From Astrocystis sublimbata (taxonomy: Eukaryota > Ascomycota > Sordariomycetes > Xylariales > Xylariaceae): a stretch of DNA of 64,000 bases. A program made the position numbers and the translations under genes. The first letter of the stretch is position 1; each line of letters starts with the position of its first letter. The stretch is taken from the NCBI GenBank assembly GCA_022453515.1, contig JAJNNY010000093.1:1-64000 (forward strand), written 5' to 3'. Below the pieces are notes generated by a model. The model saw nothing but the letters and a program-made list of their open reading frames with translations. It was not told the origin of the DNA and did not search any database. This document shows positions 10,790 through 21,148 of the stretch, one piece after another.

Positions 10790-12118
10790 ATGCCAAAGCG
10801 CAAGAAGAACACAGCCCGGGCCCAGCAACGAGCCGAGTCCAAAGCTCAACACCAGAATGCACTCAAAAATCCCCCCAAATCAAAATCAAAATCCCAGAAA
10901 AACGCCAAAACTCAAACTCCCAAACAACCTCCCTCACAAGAACCATCACAACCCCCCGCTACCCCTCCAACCCTAGGCACCCTCTTCGCCGCCCTGCCCC
11001 CCGAGCTCCGCGCCTCAATCTTCGCCTGCCTCCTCGCGCGACCGATAAAATGGTCCGCGCCGCACAGCGCGTCCTGCGCCCTACGCAACGCACCACATCC
11101 CTGGACGAAGATCCGTCCCAGCGCAGAGACCCTGCGCCAGACATGTGCGCTTGCCCACTGCGGCGAAGAAGACTCGCCCCGGCGCTGGCGGCGACGCACC
11201 ATGGCGATATACCAGGACCCGTGGCGCAGCTCTTGGGCGCCGGTTGTGCGGAACGAGTTTCTGTGCTCGCGCTGTTGGGATCGCAGATGCAGGGGGAATG
11301 AGTTGCCGAGAGTGGATAGCTTGCCTTGTCTTTGTGCGAGGGAGAGGTGGAAGGGGTTGGGTGTGTTGTTGGTTTGTAGGGCGTGGTATGAGGAGGGGGC
11401 TAAGGTGGGTTTCTTTTTTTAATTTTCTTCCCTCCTTTTCTTCCAATATATGATTGATTGTGTGTGATGGTGATATTGACTGCGAAACTAGGTCCTCTAC
11501 ACCCGCAACACCTTCGCCTTCGCCACGCCAGCCGAATGCGTCGCCTTCTTCGACGCCCTGCAGCCCCGCTGGTCGGGCCTCGTCAGCAAGGTATCTCTGC
11601 GCAACATCAAGTCGGACAGCTCGCACTGCTTTGGCTTTTCCGACGGGAGCTCCGCGGAGAAGACCTCCAACGCGCCCTCTGACAGAGGAGAGGTACTGCC
11701 GCTGCTGCTGCGCGAGGCGTGGGATCGTCTGCGGAATCTTCCTGCTCTCAGCGAGCTGGAGCTCGACGCGTGGTTTCTGACGCATCCTTCGTGCGTCCAG
11801 GTGTTTCGCGGCGAGGCACTGCGGAATCTGAGGAAACTTGTGTTTACGCAGTCGGTGCTCGAGTGGCGCGAGGATATGCTGAGGAACTATGTCTGGCCCG
11901 ACGAGGCGCTGAGGGAGGTCATTGAGGGGAACGAGTTCTCGGTCGATGTGGCGCGGGGCATCAAGGGGTGGCGCGAGGGCTGGGTGGAGGGGCATGATAG
12001 GGATGATGCAGGTGCGGTTGTAAGGGAGCAGAAGCTGTTCTTTGCGAGGATGAAGTCGCGGATGGAAAGAATTGTAAACGAAGAAGAGGAGGTGGTTTGT
12101 CGAAAGGAGGTTGTGTAG
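10790..12118 (+). CDS. fungal hypothetical with F-box-like helix and basic N-terminus
   Basis: Two exons, 10790-11404 and 11492-12118, joined across an 87 bp intron (11405-11491; GTGGGT donor, AACTAG acceptor) in phase 0, giving 413 residues. Residues 1-60 are strongly basic and then Pro/Ser-rich (PKRKKNTARAQQRAESK), a likely nuclear localisation segment. Then comes LPPELRASIFACLL, the opening helix typical of a large family of fungal F-box-like proteins of the form LPPELR..I...L. The splice joins VCRAWYEEGAKV to LYTRNTFAFATPAECVAFF, the conserved continuation in that family (Y..N.F.F.....F...L). A cysteine group CSRCWDRRC precedes the splice. Function is unknown. It converges with the transporter gene, 378 bp away. 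Confidence 0.7.
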
Positions 12119-12496
12119 AGGCTTTAAAGATTTGGTACCTGGTAGACATGTGTCACTTAAGGGATTCGGTTTGAAGCTTTTGGATTGAAAGATACATACG
12201 CATGTCATTATATACCTAGGTAAGCATGTCATCAAAGGAGTGTCAGTATCTGCAGTACTCACTATCATCAAATTAGATATATACATGAACGCGCGCGCAT
12301 ATCCGTGCCTCCACCCAACTTGGACCCCGCGGATACATGGACATCATGGGTATCATGAGTATAGTATGAGCACAACAAACACCAAGTGCCGCTTTTGTGG
12401 TTATCCTATTTTCTGTGGCTTTTGTTTTTTGCATTGTTTTTTGCGTGTGAGGCTTTTGCTTGATGCTCAATCATGTAGGCACGGAAGACACGTCAT
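12119..12496. other. convergent intergenic spacer
   Basis: 3' flanks of two convergent genes. It includes a TACCTAGGTA palindrome near 12211-12220. No gene seen. Confidence 0.5.
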
Positions 12497-14230
12497 TTAA
12501 AGCCAGTCCTGCCCGATCACAGGCCGCAGTGACTGCGCGAAAGGTGATCGTTTACGCAGCGACGGTCCTTTGATGTACACAACAACAGTCGACACGAACA
12601 ATAGAACACTGATGCAGGCAAGCACGCTATTTGCAGACTGCAGAGCATATGTGCCATGGAATGACTTGTAGTACGGGGCTGCACACCAGGTCAGAACGCC
12701 GGCTAGGAAGTCGCGTGCGAAACCGTTCCCGCCCGTGGCAGAGGCGGAATAGGGTTCGTAGGCGGCGACCATGTAGTCAATTGTTGTCATGTAGATGTTG
12801 TAGTTGGCAATGCCGATAAGGATACACCCGACCAGAGGTGCTATCCATGGAGCAGAAGGGGTGCTCGTCCAGGCAAATATGAACAATCCGATAGGAAGCA
12901 GTGGCGCAGTAAAGAGCAGCGACCACAGTCTAGACTCGTATTGGGCATGTTCGCAGTCGGGTTTCGCTTCCCGGAGCCGTCGGTTACGGTTGATCGTCAA
13001 TAGGTATAAAATGTAGGCGGCTAGGTAGGCAATGCCAAAGGAGATGAATGTGTAGTATGCAGTTAGTATATGCTCTCATGGTGGGGTTGATAAATATGAG
13101 GGAAAGTGAAAGATAAAAGGGAGCAAGCAAGAGGTGGCGACTCACAAGTCCTATTTGGATGGTAGAAAAATGCCAGATGCTAAACACCAATCCGATAGAT
13201 TGTATCTGCATGAAGATCAAGGCATCACTGAAGCCTGACAAAGCCGACAAGACCATCACGATTGGTTCTGTAAAGAGCATGCGAAAAGACCGGAACCAGA
13301 TGCTCCCCATCTCTCGGGGCAGCAGGTACTGTCTCCATGTCTTGTGCTCGGTGGGACCACATGCTTTGGGCATGATGTTCTTCTTTCGGAGCGCTTTGGC
13401 GTGCTTGTCGAGACGTACGGTGTCGCGGGTCTCCGGCACCAGAAACAAGTGTAGGAGCTCAACACAGGCGCCGAACGCGAACTGGGTCCAAATGGTCACC
13501 CTCCATGTCGAATAGGTTTCGATGAATCCGCCAACAATAGGACCGACTATGGACCCGCCCACGGAAGACAGAACGATGAAAGCGAGGGGGGCTTCACTCT
13601 TTGTCGCAGGGAACATATCCGCCACCATGCCGAGGGTGACGCTGCCACCAGCGGAGAACAGTCCGCCAAAGGCGCGGCCGACGAAGATGGAACTGATACC
13701 TGTAGGGCCGTCGGGCCTGGCCAACGCTACGGGAAGGCAGGCAAGGTTCACTAGAAGAAGAGAAAGTTGCAGAACAAGCCATCTTCCGATTTCTTCAGAC
13801 CATGGTGCCCATCTAGCCCAAAATGTCAGCAAGCGAGCAATGGAGGGGGGACCGGGCCAACCTACAGCTCACATCCAATGGCGTAGAGGATAAGGAAGAT
13901 AGCAGCACCTGTAACAGTAGTTTGCCGGTCAACGCCAAATTCCTCGGCAATGCCTGATTGCCCGTTTGCGTACAGGGACGTGTTGAGATTCATAGATGTC
14001 TGTACGAGGAAGATCACGGTGAGGATCATCCATTTCCGCGACGTGGGGAAGTTAATGGCAAGAACGCCGGGGTGGGTGTCTTGGGTGATATAGTCAAATT
14101 GTGCATCTGGTTGCGGTGGGCTAATGATAGGATCTATGGCATTCCTGTTAGAAGACTCGGAAGTGGACTTTTTGGCCATGCTCGATCCACTGTCGGGTAC
14201 AATACCCTCTGGCGCTGTTTTGGACACCAT
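12497..14230 (-). CDS. major facilitator drug:H+ antiporter (DHA1, Tpo1/Flr1-like)
   Basis: Three exons: 14230-13866, 13812-13146 and 13072-12497, for 535 residues. Intron 1 (13813-13865, GTAGGT...CTAG) is secure because it restores YAIGCELWAPWSEEIGRW. Intron 2 (13073-13145, GTGAGT...GAGAG) keeps the frame but its acceptor is less certain. The cytosolic N-terminus (about 75 residues) precedes the first of about 12 membrane segments. Diagnostic segments are FVGRAFGGLFSAGGSVTLG then ADMFPA in the first half, and YSASATGGNGFARDFLAGV near the C-terminus, which is the signature of the Tpo1/Flr1-type DHA1 exporters in the fungal plasma membrane. The substrate cannot be predicted. No biosynthetic gene is adjacent, so it may be general drug or polyamine efflux. 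Confidence 0.85.
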
Positions 14231-16598
14231 CCTGTAATGTTGAGCTACTCTTCTGCGGTTCAGTAAGCCCTGTAGAGATTGAATTTGAGTCTGGCTATAA
14301 ACAGCAGACTAAATGTGAAGGAGGACTGTTGAGGAGGGGGCAGTTTGGGTGGAGGCCGGAGCGCGGGATGAGGAAGGTTCCAAAATGAAAAACCCGGGGG
14401 AGAAAGCCGCTTTTATTATTTCAGCAGGGCCTGAGCTGCAGTAAGTAGAGTGACAGAAATCGAAGCTTGCAGGTCTAATATGTCAACCGGTACCAGGCAC
14501 TGAACTGGGTTACAAGATTTAGAGTTTGCTGTCATGCAAGGTAATCCCGCCATCCGACGATATACGGCAAACGGAAGTACGCCACTGCACCATATCGCGG
14601 AGAAAGGATGCCGCTTCACGGCCTATAATTTAGAATATTAGCCAAACGAGTTTGAACTTCCTTTCGATCAATAGAAAACACAAGAGCGAAGGTAACAGTT
14701 CGAATTGAACATCAATGCGTCTCAATGACTCCTTGTGACAGTATAGTTTTTGGTATCATTTTACTTGGAAGAAGACCATATTCTGGTAAGTAGAATGCTC
14801 AGCTAGCCTTGTTGGTCATTGCGCTACGAGCCCAACAATTTTGATTCGAGGCCTGTTCAGCCAGCTTGGACGGGAATAAGCACGATTACGCTAGACCACG
14901 ACGTCTAACATTGCCGAGCTAGGGTCCATGTAGTCATAGAAATCAGATATGCCAGGTGGGTTAGCTTTTTAAAGAAGTCATCGTCACAGCCGGGGTTTAA
15001 TTCGGTGTCCAAACTTTTGACGTACAGGAACATGTACATAGAACGCGGGGTAGGGGAAGCAAAGGACAAGCTGAGTTGTAACAAGGTCAGTCAGGTCTCG
15101 TCAGTTACCACATGACGGCACACCTGAAGATCTCAATACCTCCAGGGGAGGATCTAGTCCCAACAAAAAGAGTGTCCAATGCGGACTAATATGTCGCCTC
15201 ACTAGACTTCGGCCATCAGCTAGTGACCTCGACGGCCTGCACCGATTTCCGGGGTAGCCAGGACATGGGCTTGAAGAGGCAACCTAAGCGGTCCAGATCC
15301 AGGTCTGGCACATTGGTTTGAACTGAATGTCGTATGAGAAGCCGAAGAAACCATCGTCACTGGCGACATTATGATGGTGTAGCGTTCATTGCTCGCTTTC
15401 AGCCGTCCTCGCCCTATTCAGTGAGCTCTGATATATGACCACATGTTTGACGGGCGGCTTGAAATGATGTTTGACACAGGGCTGTCGGTCGTCACATTAT
15501 TCAAGGTCTAAGCAGACACCGAGTGTCTTGCCTGAATCGTTTTCCAAGGGCACCTGTACAATCCATGTGCAGGAGAATATTCACACTCAAGCCAAGACCG
15601 GTGACACGGGCACCTCGCGAATCTGCCCCTGGCCATTTAATGCATCTCACGGGGTTTTTTGGTACAAAGTCTCCGTAGAAGGATATGTGCTTGCCACATC
15701 CTAAGACTATTCAGAGAGAACTGAGAGAACCCCACGTCGTTGGATAGGAGTACCCGGTTGGGAGGCACCAGCTAGGCAAGGGAGGATGCCCCCAATAGCT
15801 TGCATTTCGATATAGCCTATTCGTTAGCTGAGGCGCGATTACACATACTGTTCCATTAATCATCGTCGCCGGTTGCTGCCAATACCAACTTTAAATTATC
15901 AGTGTCCAGCATCGTGGTCTACGCACTCTGGCGTCTGGGTGGTGAATGGCCAGGCCCTCCCTGCAGCTCGTCATGAGGAGCTCGTGAATACCCGCCCGGG
16001 GTTTGCGGGGTCCCCAACCGATCTCGTAAACCAGTTTTGAATGTATGCGTAACAAGCAACGCACTCCAGACGGGGTGTATCGTGGCCATCGCCGGCAAAG
16101 TTTGCGAGTTTGAACTTTGAATTCCACCCGACGACGTTGCGACCTTTCTTTAGATCTTTCAAAAAACGTGCATGGGCTCTTTTAGTCGAGTGTGGCTCCT
16201 GTCGTAGATCATCGCACGAAATATGATAATGCAATGATGAGAGAATGCATGGATCATACATGAAGTTTCCCCAGACGAGAGGAAACGTGCATCCCAGCGA
16301 GCTTACAGTTGTTGATACAGTGTTTATGTGTATTGAGACAGTATAAATAACTGTATGGTCACGTAACCAGCCGCGTAGGATTAATTAGCCACATAAGCTA
16401 CCTAGATACTCAGCACTAAAAGTGCGCCACTCAAGTGGCTGGTGCCTGAACTCTATATTCGTCGGGCGACTGACGAAATCGTCTCCATCAAATTAATTCC
16501 ACCCATCTTCGGCTGCCATCGCGCAACCAGCCACGAGCGCGAACTCGCATCAACAACAACTCCAATACTCACCAACGAAACCACTGTTCCCCGCCACG
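14231..16598. other. intergenic, no gene seen
   Basis: 2.4 kb between divergent genes. Small frames at 14416-14619, 15471-15704 and 15891-16261 are unrecognised and not called. The stretch just before 16599 is CA-rich, as is usual for fungal 5' leaders. Confidence 0.55.
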
Positions 16599-17759
16599 AT
16601 GCCGCCGCAGATAAAACAAGACCTCAACCGGTCGGGATGGGAATCGACCGACTTTCCGTCCGTGTGCGAGAACTGCCTGCCGCCGAACCCGTACGTCAAG
16701 ATGCTGAAGGAGGACTACGGGGCCGAGTGCAAGATCTGCACGCGGCCCTTCACGGTGTTCTCGTGGCCGGCGGATCGGGCGCACGGGCGCAAGAAGCGCA
16801 GCAACATCTGCCTCACATGCGCGCGCATGAAGAACTGCTGCCAGTGCTGCATGCTGGACCTGCAGTTCGGCCTGCCCATCCAGCTGCGCGACGCCGCCCT
16901 CAAGATGGTCGCCCCGGGCCCCTCGAGCGAGATCAACAGAGAGTACTACGCGCAGAACAACGAGAAGGCGCTGGAGGAGGGCAAGGGGCTCGAGGAATAC
17001 GATACCGCGGACGAGAAGGCGCGCGAGCTCCTGAGGAGACTGGCGACGAGTAAGCCGTATTTTAGGAAGGGGAGGGCGATTGAGGATGGTGGTGGCGCGT
17101 CTTCGAGTGGTGGCGCTGTTGAGGGAAGAGGAGGAGGAGGGAATCCCGCTGTTGGCGCAGGCGTCGGAGGACCTGGCCCGATACGCACGCGCGACTCGAG
17201 AGCAGCTGCCGCGGCGGGCGCGAGACCAGGTGGAGGACGCAGGCCGTTTCCGAGCGCGTCGCAGCTACCGCCCGGACCGAAAGACTACATACCTCCCGAA
17301 GACAAGTCGATCATGAGCCTGTTCGTCACGGGCATCGAGGACGATTTACCCGAGTACAAGATCCGCGACTTCTTCAAGGAGCACGGCAAGATCAAGTCGC
17401 TGATCTGCAGCCACATGTCGCACTGCGCGTTCATCAACTACGAGACGAGGGAGGGCGCCGAGAAGGCCGCCGAGGCGTGCAAGGGTCGCGCTGTCATTGC
17501 AGGCTGTCCGCTGCGCGTCAGATGGTCGCAGCCTAAGCCTATTGGCACGATGAATAGGGAAGAGAGGGCGGAGATGATACGCGATGGACGATCGGCTTTC
17601 GCGGACCAGAGACGCGGGCCGGGAGGTAGGAGGGTGATTGAAGGGGGGAATGCGCAGGATGGGTCGGGGGCGCCGCAGCAGGAGGTGGCGAAGGTGTCGG
17701 CTATTGCGCTGCCGCCGGGCGCGAGCGATGTCAACTATGCCAGTTTGGCTGGTGACTAA
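16599..17759 (+). CDS. slt11: pre-mRNA-splicing factor SLT11 (Ecm2/Cwf5/RBM22 family)
   Basis: A 386-residue intronless gene. The N-terminus carries the family's zinc-finger set: C23/C26, C44/C47 (AECKICTRPFTVFSW), C71/C74 and C80-C84 (CCQCC), followed by LDLQFGLPIQLRD. A glycine-rich, low-complexity linker (about 165-225) leads to one RRM at 239-310 with RNP2 SLFVTGI (240-246) and RNP1 HCAFINYE (275-282). The C-terminal tail is disordered. Family members join the Prp19-associated (NTC-related) complex and contact U6 snRNA and the intron near the catalytic centre, so this protein should act in the nucleus during spliceosome activation. Length matches fungal relatives. The start lies in a CCACGATGCC context. 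It converges with MZM1 over 316 bp. Confidence 0.95.
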   Translation: MPPQIKQDLNRSGWESTDFPSVCENCLPPNPYVKMLKEDYGAECKICTRPFTVFSWPADRAHGRKKRSNICLTCARMKNCCQCCMLDLQFGLPIQLRDAALKMVAPGPSSEINREYYAQNNEKALEEGKGLEEYDTADEKARELLRRLATSKPYFRKGRAIEDGGGASSSGGAVEGRGGGGNPAVGAGVGGPGPIRTRDSRAAAAAGARPGGGRRPFPSASQLPPGPKDYIPPEDKSIMSLFVTGIEDDLPEYKIRDFFKEHGKIKSLICSHMSHCAFINYETREGAEKAAEACKGRAVIAGCPLRVRWSQPKPIGTMNREERAEMIRDGRSAFADQRRGPGGRRVIEGGNAQDGSGAPQQEVAKVSAIALPPGASDVNYASLAGD

Positions 17760-18075
17760 ATGGTCACGACTTGACGTGAAGGGAAATTTGATTAAAAACA
17801 TGCATCTACGGCGTCCGGTGTAAGGTTTCATTCCGAGGTGGGCTCTGGTGGCGAAGTGCCGTGTTTTATTACCAGTCCATACACCCACCTTCTTCCTCAG
17901 CGTAGCGGTTCTACACTACATAACGATACCACAAGAGAAAAGAATTGAGAATTAGAAGAACCTGAAGAGAGAAGTCATCATCATGCATTCAGTCGGTGCG
18001 GTACGGTACACTGGGTATATCATCATATAATACAGGGCGTCTTGGCCAAAACTCGGACACTCTTGGTCCCATCGA
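17760..18075. other. convergent intergenic spacer
   Basis: 3' flanks of slt11 and mzm1. No gene seen. Confidence 0.5.
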
Positions 18076-18578
18076 TCAAGCACTGCAACATTTGCCACCG
18101 CCCAGTGAGGTGCCTGATCCTGCTAACTTGACCGTGTCGTTGTCGCCTCGTTCCGTTTCCTCGTGTATCCGTAGCTCTGTAGAGTCACAGACGTTAGCAA
18201 GTATGTCGCATATGAAAGAGGGAGTTGTCTCTGGTTGGCGGGAACGGACTGTAGCGATCGCCAGACTTCTTGCCCTGCACGACGTTCTGCCGCAATATCG
18301 TGGCGACCTCCTCGGCGTGCTTCACGGCTTCGGGGTATTCGGGGCTGCTGGGCGCGAGGGAGGCGTTGGCGCGGAAGCCTTCTCGTATCGAGGAGCGGGC
18401 GGCGGTGAGCATTGTGTTGTCGCCTGGTGTGGTTGATTGGTTGGTCAATTAATGGGACGAACGGAGAAATCGATATCGCATGGGACTGGCAGGTTATTGC
18501 GCGGTAGACAGACGTACCTTGGAAGGCTAGGCGGGCTGCGCGGAGGAGGTTGCGGTAGGCTGGGAGTGCTGTGGACAT
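18076..18578 (-). CDS. mzm1: LYR-motif complex III assembly factor MZM1 (LYRM7 homologue)
   Basis: A small gene in three exons: 18578-18518, 18423-18250 and 18176-18076. Introns are 94 bp (GTACGT...CCAG) and 73 bp (GTCCGT...ACAG). The product has 111 residues. It starts with LPAYRNLLRAARLAF, an LYR-type motif (Y8-R9 with downstream F19), continues with a helical segment ending AEEVATILRQNVVQG, and finishes with LRIHEETERGDNDTVK and a GGGKCC tail, both typical of fungal Mzm1. In yeast Mzm1 holds and stabilises the Rieske Fe-S protein Rip1 in the mitochondrial matrix before its insertion into cytochrome bc1. Splice sites were chosen because they alone rebuild this C-terminus. It is divergent from ZUO1. 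Confidence 0.88.
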
Positions 18579-18982
18579 GATTGATGAGGGGCTGATGTGG
18601 CGACGTAGAAATGATGGACGAGTTGAAATTTGATAATTATGCTAAAACAAGAAGCCCGTTGCTAGGAGCTCGGGAAGGCGTATATGTGTGTGTAATGAAT
18701 GTTTGGTGCGATGGCAGTTGAGAATGGTTATAGTCGGCTTGAAGCACATGAAATTCAAGGTTGCGATCCAATTGCCCCGGAGCCTCTTCTGCTAGCATGT
18801 GATTGGTAGATCGATCGGTGTTAGTGGCTCGGCATGAGAGCTACTTAGGTACTTCTTGATGCCAAGAGGTGGGATTGTAAAATGAAAAAAAATAAGCTGG
18901 TGTAAAAAAGTTACTAGAACAATTGCCCCACGTTGATTGATCCCACTCCCACTCCCACCATTACAACACCACCACAACAACA
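18579..18982. promoter_or_regulatory. shared divergent promoter of mzm1 and zuo1
   Basis: 404 bp lie between the start codons of the two divergent genes. The zuo1 side has an A-rich run near 18882-18893 and then repeated CCCACT and CAACAA units directly before the ATG, typical of highly expressed fungal genes. No individual factor site can be named. Confidence 0.55.
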
Positions 18983-20384
18983 ATGGCCACAGCAACAGTC
19001 GTCTCAAGGGCTCTGCCCTCGCTGCCTTCGGGCTGGTCTGCTGACAAGGACTTCAAGCCCGTTGGCACCATCACCGCCTCCACCCAGCGCACAATCGAGC
19101 CCGTCGGCCCTCACTTCCTCGCCCACGCCCGTCGCGCCCGCCACAAGCGCACTTTCTCTGAAGATGACCGCATCCAGGCCCAGGAGAGGGCTCAGAAGGT
19201 CGAGAAGGACGACGAGAGCGACGAGAGCGAGCCCGAGGACCCCATGATGCTGCAGCGCGAGGCCAAGGACTGGAAGGTAAGACATTCCACTCATGTGCAC
19301 TTGAGTAGTCGGCCCAACTAACCACGATATTCTGCCACAGTCGCAAGACCACTACCAGGTGCTCGGCCTGTCCAAGTACCGCTGGAAGGCCACCGAGGAC
19401 CAGATCAAGCGCGCCCATCGCAAGAAGGTCCTGAAGCACCACCCGGACAAGAAGGCCGCCCAGGGCAGCACCGAGGACGACCAGTTCTTCAAGTGCATCC
19501 AGAAGGCCACCGAGGTCCTGCTCGACCCCGTCAAGCGCCGCCAGTTCGACAGCGTCGACGAGAAGGCCGACGTCGAGCCCCCGTCCAAGAAGCAGGCCGC
19601 CTCGGGCAACTTCTACAAGCTGTGGAGCCGCTGCTTCCGCTCCGAGGGCCGCTTCTCCAAGACGCAGCCCGTGCCCACCTTCGGCGACGACAAGAGCAGC
19701 AAGGAGGACGTCGACGCCTTCTACAACTTCTTCTACAACTTCGACTCGTGGCGGTCCTTCGAGTACCTCGACGCCGACGTGCCCGACGACAACGAGAACC
19801 GCGACCAGAAGCGCCACATGGAGCGCAAGAACGCCAACGAGCGCAAGAAGAAGAAGGCCGAGGACAACACGCGCCTGCGCAAGATGCTCGACGAGTCCAG
19901 CGCCCAGGACGAGCGCATCAAGCGCTTCCGCCAGGAGGCCAACGCCGCCAAGAACAAGAAGCGCCTCGACAAGGAAAACGCTGAGAAGCAGGCCAAGGAG
20001 GACGCCCGGCTGAAGAAGGAGGCCGAGGAGAAGGCCGCCAAGGAAGCCGAGGATAAGGCTAAGACGGATAGGGAGGCGAACAAGAAGGCCAAGGAGGCCG
20101 CCAAGAACGCCCTCAAGAAGAACAAGCGTGTGCTCAAGGGCTCGGTCAAGGACGCCAACTACTTTGCCGGCTCCGGAGACGCCTCGGCGGCGCAGATCGA
20201 TGGTGTGTTGGGTGATGTCGAGCTTGTGCAGGGCAAGATCGATGCTGATGAGGTTGCGGCCCTCGCGGGCAAGTTGAACGGGCTCACTGTTGCGGATAAG
20301 ATCAAGGACGTCTGGAGCGCCGAGGTCAAGCGTCTTGTGGACGCTGGCAAGCTCAAGGATGGTGATGCTAAGACTCTGGCTTAG
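18983..20384 (+). CDS. zuo1: zuotin, J-protein of the ribosome-associated complex
   Basis: Two exons, 18983-19276 and 19341-20384, with a 64 bp intron (GTAAGA...CACAG) and phase-0 join, for 445 residues. After an N-terminal zuotin region comes a J-domain (about 101-170) that begins DHYQVLGLSKYRW and has the HPD triad at 132-134. The zuotin homology domain follows (FYKLWSRCFRSEGRFSK...FYNFFYNFDSWRSFEY), then a long Lys/Glu-rich charged helix (about 265-375) that contacts ribosomal RNA, and a C-terminal helical domain. Zuo1 pairs with the Hsp70 Ssz1, docks at the ribosomal tunnel exit and stimulates Ssb on nascent chains. The coding sequence is strongly biased to C/G-ending codons, fitting high expression. 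Confidence 0.95.
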
Positions 20385-21148
20385 AGTATCTAGAGACTGG
20401 CGTTTACATTCTGGATTTGGGACGGAGTGTTTCGATGGGTAGCATTTAGATTGGTAGATGGATTACATTGCTCGAAGACAAAATTAGAGCATTGGTTATA
20501 GACCTCCAATGCCCCCTAGCAAGGGCTCGTTCCATTCTTGTTATTTTGGTAATACCTTGGTGACTGTATTCTTTCCCATGGATATCTGCACTTCGCCCAG
20601 AAGGAAGGAGCCTGGCAAGGAACACCTAACCTGCCCCAATCTATCCCTGGACCCTTATCTACGGGAACCTCCTCCAGCCTTATACAACATCCTTGGGAAC
20701 TCCATCATGTCTCACACGACCGGGCATGTAGTGTCGACTTTGCCACTTGCTCGTAGTGATAGCCGAACCGAAGCACCTTCTATAACCAATAATATTACCA
20801 GCCATACCCACCCACCAAGTCAATTCGGTATAATGATCAATGAACAGCGATGTACACCTGGGGTTGGGGTAGTGATGGATTTCTTCCGCCTATCTAGTGC
20901 CTATCGTCGGAAAGATCATGGATGCCTTGCTGTGCGCCTGACAGAATGCAACCCTATTGCATCCCAATCAGCACATCCTTAGACCTGCAGGTCTGGGGCG
21001 GAGTTAGTGCCCAGAGGAAAGCGAGCAAAGGTTCGTTACCCTCTAGACCGCGAGACGCCGCGAGAAGTTAATCTTGATTCTATCAAACACCATTCTTGGT
21101 ACATAGAGCGGCTCCTGAACCCCGTACCTGTTCTGGTCTTCACTGAAA
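20385..21148. other. intergenic, no credible gene
   Basis: A 157-codon frame at 20509-20982 has no recognisable domain or coding pattern and is not called. This stretch marks the change from the housekeeping block to the accessory island. Confidence 0.45.

Noticed and set aside
11081..12286. 401-codon minus-strand open frame opposite the 10790-12118 gene
   Set aside because: Low-complexity shadow of a GC-rich gene; the plus-strand product has family-like motifs on both sides of a proper intron.
14840..14870. GATTCGAGGCC resembling a tRNA B box
   Set aside because: No A box at the right distance and no pairing acceptor stem.
19071..19817. Long minus-strand frame opposite zuo1
   Set aside because: Leu/Val/Gly-rich shadow caused by strong codon bias of zuo1.
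20509..20982. 157-codon open frame on the plus strand
   Set aside because: No domain, composition or codon pattern of a gene; likely chance opening in intergenic DNA.
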